A DNA stretch of 64,000 nt from Heliocidaris erythrogramma. Taxonomy: Eukaryota > Echinodermata > Echinoidea > Camarodonta > Echinometridae. The DNA is taken from the NCBI GenBank assembly GCA_025617745.1, contig CM046855.1:41797663-41861662 (forward strand), read 5' to 3'. The translations under genes and the position numbers were made by a program. The notes under the pieces are model-generated. The model was not told the origin of the DNA and searched no databases. It was given only the letters and a program-made list of their open reading frames with translations. The first letter of the stretch is position 1; the number at the start of each line of letters is the position of its first letter. Shown piece after piece: positions 58,290 to 64,000 of the stretch.

Positions 58290-58960
58290 TCAATTTTTAT
58301 CAAAATCTCTACAGTCATGAGGACCTATCAGATCAAGCTCGGGTATCTATTTCAAGGTCATCAGGTCATCGTGACGTCATCCAGGCGCCATTTTGTGAAA
58401 TCACATTATCAATCATATCTTCATAACGAGTCATCAAATATGAACCATATTTGACATACATTAACTTCAGGTCAAGGGTTAACAAAATGTCATCAAAATC
58501 CGCGCGCACATCATGACGCGCACGTACGCGCGCGTCAAAATTTAAAAATGCTCAAAATCACTTTTTAATCAAATTAGAGTATGGTTCAGAACATTTTAAG
58601 CATTTTAAAATTTTCTGTCCGTGCGCGTCCACGCGTGCGTTATGCGCGCACACAGCGCGTAGAGAACGTAAAAACGCTGTTCTTTCGCATGTTTCATCTT
58701 CCTGATACTATTCTTGACAATTTCCAACTATTTACAGTCATTCTCGACCTTCCATAATGTCGTACGCGCGCGTCAAACTTTCAAATTCGTGCGCACGTCA
58801 ATGGGCATTCTAATGTAAAAAGTGGTAAAAACATGCCCATCTAGAATTCGCCATAGCTCCTCAGAATATTTCTTTACATATTCTGAAAGCCTGTGAGTTG
58901 TATATTTGAATTCATGTAGAAGTTTTGCCGATAGCATGTTCTCACGTCATCATATTTGCA
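58290..58960. repeat. CpG-rich repeat block in intron
   Basis: Several clusters of alternating purine-pyrimidine CG/CA words ('cgcgcacgtacgcgcgcgtc', 'gtgcgcgtccacgcgtgcg', 'gtacgcgcgcgtc') separated by AT-rich spacers. 'cgcgcgtcaaa' occurs at about 58527 and 58764, so an internal unit has been duplicated. Such sequence favours Z-DNA and is far above local CpG density, suggesting a young or unmethylated repeat. Non-coding. Confidence 0.65.
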
Positions 58961-59009
58961 TATGAACTCAAAAATATGATTTTGGAAAAATTACGTCATC
59001 ATTTTTGTA

Positions 59010-59640
59010 TTCTTTTGATAATATTTCAGTAATAGGTGGTCGATTTTCTTCCAGATTTTGATATATTCCAGATTTTGTTATAGCTGAGACAATTCTCTAC
59101 AACATCAGTACCCACCATTTTTCATTTGGATGACATCATCACACTGAAATTTTCAATTAAAGACAACATGTCAGAATTTTCCCTATTTGCGTGTTATGTC
59201 TATGGAAGATGATCTTTTTTTGAATCATGAATCTACATGACATCGTTCTCTGAGCAGTATCTCAGTTATTTTTGGTCTATTTCCTTCCAGATTTTAATAT
59301 GTTGTAGCTGAGACTATAAGCTTTTACAAGTGTGGTCTCCAATTTTTGATCACATGTCGGGATCATGCCCAATTTTTAAGTACAAAATGTGATTTGAGAA
59401 TCCCGTTTTTCGTGTACGTGTTATCTCTATGGGAAATGTTTTGGTCTATTGGTCAAAGCACTTGCCTCCCATTCAGGTGACCCAGGTTCGATCCCCGGTG
59501 GGTCCATAATTTTTTTTTTTTTTTTTGCTTCTTTTTGCCTGTCATTTTACCATCCTCTCCGACTATTATAACATAAACAATCACAAACCATGTAATAAAA
59601 TGCCTTATTTTGCATGTTATGTCTATTAGAAAGTAGTGTG
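59010..59640 (+). repeat. Degenerate tandem repeat, about 200-230 bp, three copies
   Basis: Three units end in the same motif: 'gcgtgttatgtctatgg' at about 59189, 'cgtgttatctctatggg' at about 59416 and 'gcatgttatgtctatta' at about 59609. The first two also share 'ttccttccagatttt' or its variant, 'atagctgagac', 'cacatgtcgg/caacatgtcag' and 'aatttt' words in order. A tRNA-like segment is inserted before the third unit. Confidence 0.65.
59442..59506 (+). pseudogene. tRNA-like sequence (SINE head or tRNA pseudogene)
   Basis: 'tggtctattggtcaaagcac' matches a tRNA A box and D arm, and 'ggttcgatcc' is a B box in the right position. The 3' side 'ggtgggtcca' looks like an acceptor arm, and a run of about 17 T (59510-59526) would end Pol III transcription. 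The 5' acceptor strand does not pair with the 3' side and the anticodon loop lacks the usual T at position 33, so a functional tRNA is unlikely. Confidence 0.65.
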
Positions 59641-60579
59641 CAGTAGTTTGTGTACAACCCTATGGAAATTTTGATTCCCTATCATGTATTAGAGCTACGG
59701 GGTTTATCTCCCAAGTATCCTGTATCATCATTATTATTATCATCACCGTCATGATCATCATCGCTATTATTATATCATCGCCATCATCATTATATCATTA
59801 TAATCATCATAATCACCATTATCATCATCACCATAATAATTTTACAATGACCGTTACACATTTTGCTACATTCCTGTCCTCTTGAAGCATCTCCATTCAT
59901 GGCATTCTTGACATCCTATCTTCAGTTTAGTATTTCCCCATTATTATGATCATCCTGATTACAATCATGATCGTAGAAATTGAAGGACAGACCACCTAAT
60001 TCGTCCTCATGACGAATTCAATTCTAGTTATTATATTATTATTCATTAAAAAAAATTCTGTCTCAGAAAATTATCATTCGATTATAATTACAATGTTTAT
60101 CTTTGAAACCTCAATCACATTATACCAAAATGAATCCAAAAAGACTCTAAAATGACAAATTCTTGACCTTTTGGGGCAATGTAATTGTTTTCTTCAGGTT
60201 TATTGTTGGTCTGGTGTCAGTCTTGACCGAGTGACGGGGGTATTAACCCTTTAAAATGTCTAAATTCCTTTGTTGCTTTTTCTATACGCACATATGATCA
60301 AAATGCTACCAGATTTGTATGTTCTTCTTTCTTTCTTTCTTTCTATAATTTTCCCGGATCATATCGAACATCGAACTTTCGAAAATTCACTTATTACTTT
60401 TCATAATCATGCGAGTACACTAAAATATACTGAAGAATGTCTACGTCATGTTTTATAAATATATCTATATATGTTTCTAAAGCTATTTTAATAGAAGTAT
60501 GTTTGCAGAATGTGAGCAAAACAAATTTCCAATATTGGAAAATAACTGAAATTGAAATCAAATTGATTTTCAATTACTG

Positions 60580-60618
<39 letters not shown>

Positions 60619-60745
60619 AGAAAACAATTCATCAATATTGTCATGATCTAATACATTATGGGGGTTGAAGGTTGGACGGTACATGTATTTGTTAAAATGC
60701 CTGAATGTGTATTGGATGAGTTGATTGGAGTGAAATTAATCTTAC

Positions 60746-60819
60746 CTTCTTTTCCCTTTCTGATAGATAGTTGAATCCATGGGATGATCTTAGAGTTGGA
60801 AAGTCTTCTTCTATGACAT
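60746..60819 (-). CDS. Penultimate coding exon of the minus-strand gene
   Basis: A 74-base exon with acceptor 'tgtgtctttcag' and donor AAG followed by GTAAGATT on the minus strand. It takes one base from the previous exon, then reads VIEEDFPTLRSSHG, then FNYLSEREKK, 24 codons ending exactly at a codon boundary. The next exon starts in phase 0, so the joined protein runs from this acidic-to-polar stretch into the basic tail. The other two frames are a stop at codon 3 and an unremarkable basic frame. Upstream exons must lie to the right, probably beyond 64000. Confidence 0.75.
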
Positions 60820-63800
60820 CTGAAAGACACATTCAAACAAACAAACAAACTTTCAAAACATATGTCACTGAAATGCCTTTTCAAGAAACAAATAACAAAA
60901 AAATATAAAATATGTATTTGTTTCATCTGGATATATATGTGACTGATCTCTTCATACGTGGAGAAGAAAATTGTTTATTAGAAAAATAAATCGGGTTTGT
61001 TAATCAGACTACATGCAAAAAAAAAAAAAATCTGTTTACGAAAACTTCAGACTATCCAGCAGTAACTAAAATTATTTCAGGGTAACCAAATATAGATACT
61101 GGTGTGTGTGCTATGGCTATATTTGCCTAGATGCATTGAAGATCAATAATACTACCTTGGGTATTCACTGTTTAGGTAAATGTATGAGCAGAGAAAAAAA
61201 GAGAAAAGACAGAAGAGAAATCCTAACTGCCAGGAGAGACTCGGCACCTTCAACTTTACACGTATGTAAGTCAAGCAATACATGTATATCACCCTTTTGT
61301 TATGCATAAATAAAGACAAAATACTCTCTAAAATGAAACTGAGACAACAAAAAATTATTTAAAGGAAGCATGATGCGCTTCCTTGTATGTTTCCACAGCA
61401 GCACAGTTTGCATCCCAGTGACGTCAATTTCAAATATTGTTTTTGGGTCAATCAAATTGACAAAAAACACCACGGAACGTGGACATAGGGCCGGCAAGGC
61501 ATGGCTAAAGTGCCACTTTAAGTCAACTTTCTCTTTGCCTGTTGGTTCACAAGTTTCCTATATTTCCTCCATTCAATAACAGCCATTCGGTTGCCATGGA
61601 AATCGTGACCTACATAGAGAGATACATTAGAGATGCATGTGGAAGGGCGGGCTGCAAGATGTATTGTTGGTATGCTTCCAGAGGGACATGGGGAGAAGTA
61701 TTACGGAAGATTTCACAAAATGGACAGGGCTCTTATTCCCCAAGGCAATTTAAGTGGAGACTGTGAGTCAATATAGTAAAATAATCACTTCCAAATAACA
61801 TTTTGGAATAAAACTTATCAAATCAAATAAAATTTTCAAAAACAAGAAGAAAAAGAATAGACCAAGTACTGTATAAGCCCATTACTTTTGTGACCCCCCC
61901 TAAACTTGAGAATTGTAGAATCGTGAATCTAACATGAGAAAATGAGCTGGCAATGCTCATGCAAACATGAATTGTAAGTACATGTAGCCTATCTGTGTCT
62001 GCGAAAGTACCTGTACGCAAAAATGTTGACTATTTGGTAATCACATCGATTAGAATTCCCAAGATACTTTCACTTCTAATACAGTGAAATGCAGACAATT
62101 ATGATTATTGAACAAACGTGCACCAATGTACAGTCGAGTGTCAACGATATGTATCTATGCACTGTTACCTCAGTGGAAAAGGGTGATAACTGCCATGGAT
62201 TGTCAATGGCTGTTACCTCCTTGTTCTACCAAGGTGCTCATAAGGTGATGATACAAAATGACAAATATTTTGCTCCTAAGAAAACTGAAACTGTAAATAG
62301 ACAATTTAGTTGCAAAATACTGACATTTTTCTAGAAGTAGTAATGCACAACATATTTAAATATTGCCTTTATTCAATTCAAGCTTATCAAACATGTTATG
62401 ATATCTAATACTAGTATTATTGCTTCTAGATGGCAACAATACATTCTTTTCCCTAACAAATAACAGAAGATGAGTGCATAAAGCATTGTGGGTGTGTGTA
62501 CTATATAAACTTAATAAGTAATAAAATCATAACCAAAATCAAATAAAAGTTTGAAACAAACAAAAATGAATGAATAAAAGTTTATTCTTTATGAACGAGG
62601 ATAGCACAATATTTCGTCACTGGTTTTGCAAACCAACGTATCTCCTGTACTTAAGCCTATGTGCGTAGGTCAATTCGTGAAATCAGCGACGATTTAAAAC
62701 TGTGAGTACTCTAGATTTTTGAGGGATATATGTCAACGCTCATGAGGAATGGATGACAAACTACTATGATGAAGGGAATGAAAAAAAGAAAAAGATAATC
62801 TGGATCCGATGCTATCATCTGATTTCTGATAAATCTTTCAGCAGTAGTCAAGACAACAAAGAAGAATTATATAAGTAAAGTAATGCTGATAAATTAGAAC
62901 ATCAATAAATTAGAAAATCACAAATTCTGAAGGGGAAAAATAAAAATCAGAAAAATGAGGACATACTGTATGAAAAAATACTCATCCAAAATAAGAAAGG
63001 CAGGTTATAAAAAGTCATTTGCATATGATCAAATGACTAGGGCTTTGATCAAGCTACTCTCTCTCTTTCTCTCACTTTTGGCAATACTAATCAAGAAAGA
63101 AAGCTGAAAACAGACATTCTTGAGAGAGGGGGAGGAATGGAATAAAAGAACGAAATGCCTACAGGTAAACGAGGAAGAAATTGTTTTTTTATTTCTTCTT
63201 AGCATGAGGATCATCTGACTTTTGATCAATCTTTTCTATATCTTCTGGCAATAACCTCCTTTGTCCCCCGGTGAAAAAGGGAAAGAAATGACGGCATCTG
63301 GGGAGGAGAAATCCCGCCCCAGACCCATTTCCCTACATTACTCTAATTTTGCTGCCACTTTCACGTCAGTTAGCATCCAGCTGAAAAGCCTGGTTAAGCC
63401 TTGTTCACACTTGCCACCGTAAATCGCCTCACAAAACAAAATGCTACGGCTTAATAAATAATGTAAGGGCAGTGTGCTTCACAGATACAGAGACAAATCA
63501 AGATGTACTATGAAGTGTATAAGTGGGTATCTAGTTGTGTTCTCCACTACTGTGGAGGGTTGCCATCATGAAATGAATTGGACAAAATGTAGTTTGTATT
63601 CAAGTACCTTATAATTCAGAGATAGAGTGAGTATGCCTAGTACCCTTTGTTGCACAATTTTTTCCTACCTTTTTTTTTACCTCCACTTGCTATTTTTTTT
63701 AAGGTGGTTTATCATGTCAAGAGTGAATGAGGCCTTACCGGTCCAGCCAAGGGGAAAGGGCAGACATTATTTCTCCATTTGTCACTAAACTGCTCTGAAA

Positions 63801-64000
63801 TGTTACTGTGCCAATGCCCTAAAAACCCTTTTTTTATCTTCCTTTTATTTCCTCCACGGAGGTAGAAAGCACAACTAGATGCACACTTATGACTTCCCAG
63901 TACACCTTAATTTGTCTCTGAATCTCATACATCAACCCCGTTACTACACACTGCTAATACAGGGTGGCTTTAAAAAGAAGGCAACACCTGAGATCTGCAA
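60820..64000. other. Probably upstream intron of the minus-strand gene
   Basis: No further exon joins in phase. The block 61370-61770 is less AT-rich and has a plausible plus-strand acceptor (61398) and donor (61749), but its frames are interrupted. A candidate at 63737-63792 (minus, donor CCG then GTAAGG) is out of phase with the exon at 60746. Short homopolymers and GA runs are scattered through the rest. Confidence 0.35.

Larger units (their letters stand above)
57219..60745 (-). other. Intron of the minus-strand gene
   Basis: Bounded by a donor (GTAAGA after 60746) and an acceptor (AG at 57219-57220). It contains a decayed 3' end at 58165-58200, a CpG-rich block, a degenerate tandem repeat and a tRNA-like insertion, listed separately. 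Between 57240 and 58150 and from 59700 to 60740 I see only AT-rich sequence, an ATC-rich microsatellite (59725-59850), a TTTC run (60326-60344) and a GA run (60594-60620). Confidence 0.7.

Noticed and set aside
59442-59506. Functional tRNA gene
   Set aside because: No 5' acceptor strand pairs with the 3' side, and the anticodon loop is abnormal; kept only as a tRNA-like pseudogene.
63737-63792. Upstream exon of the minus-strand gene (acceptor ...tttcag, donor CCG then GTAAGG)
   Set aside because: The one frame that would join in phase to the exon at 60746 has a stop, so it cannot be the directly preceding exon.
1-64000. CRISPR array or prokaryotic defence system
   Set aside because: The tandem arrays have no unique spacers between short repeats, no cas-like genes are present, and the window has spliced exons and eukaryotic retroelements.

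Overview
This window reads as a stretch of nuclear genome from a marine invertebrate, most likely an echinoderm and perhaps a sea urchin. The evidence is AT-rich DNA with almost no open coding sequence, very frequent GA/CT microsatellites, spliced exons with canonical GT-AG borders, CR1/L2-like LINE fragments whose 3' ends read 'gcgctatataaat' plus short tandem tails, tRNA-derived SINEs carrying a 'cccaggtgt(t)aaatgggta' core, and many short inverted-repeat elements. The echinoderm assignment is an inference from the style of the repeats; no species marker gene is present.

Layout. From 1 to about 16 kb there are simple repeats, a TTAA-flanked inverted-repeat element (2.4 kb), an eight-copy 127-bp tandem array (6.3-7.3 kb), SINE remnants, and several inverted-repeat elements, one nested inside another (11.5-12.4 kb). 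From 17 to 24 kb lie two reverse transcriptase remnants. The first (17.1-18.6 kb) carries two nested insertions with visible target duplications. The second (21.15-22.32 kb) has an intact C-terminal frame and splits one copy of a local repeat. From 28.2 to 30.6 kb there is a diverged array of about 215-bp units. From 31 to 48 kb there are foldback elements, SINEs, an exact 195-bp tandem duplication, microsatellites, a few weak candidate exons, and a hAT-type element with a perfect 8-bp target duplication (47.76-48.32 kb).

The best protein-coding gene lies on the minus strand at the right end. Its last two coding exons are at 60746-60819 and 57096-57218. They join in phase and encode a basic C-terminal tail that I cannot assign to a named family. 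Its 3' untranslated region runs leftward and could be as long as about 8.2 kb, to a polyadenylation signal near 48.88 kb, though nearer signals exist. The 57.2-60.7 kb intron holds a CpG-rich block and a degenerate tandem repeat interrupted by a tRNA-like insertion. Upstream exons are presumably beyond 64000.

I see no CRISPR array, operon, prokaryotic gene cluster or viral genome, and no set of genes that forms a new multi-gene system. The notable content is repeat architecture: nested and dated insertions, satellite arrays derived from hairpin elements, and foldback structures.
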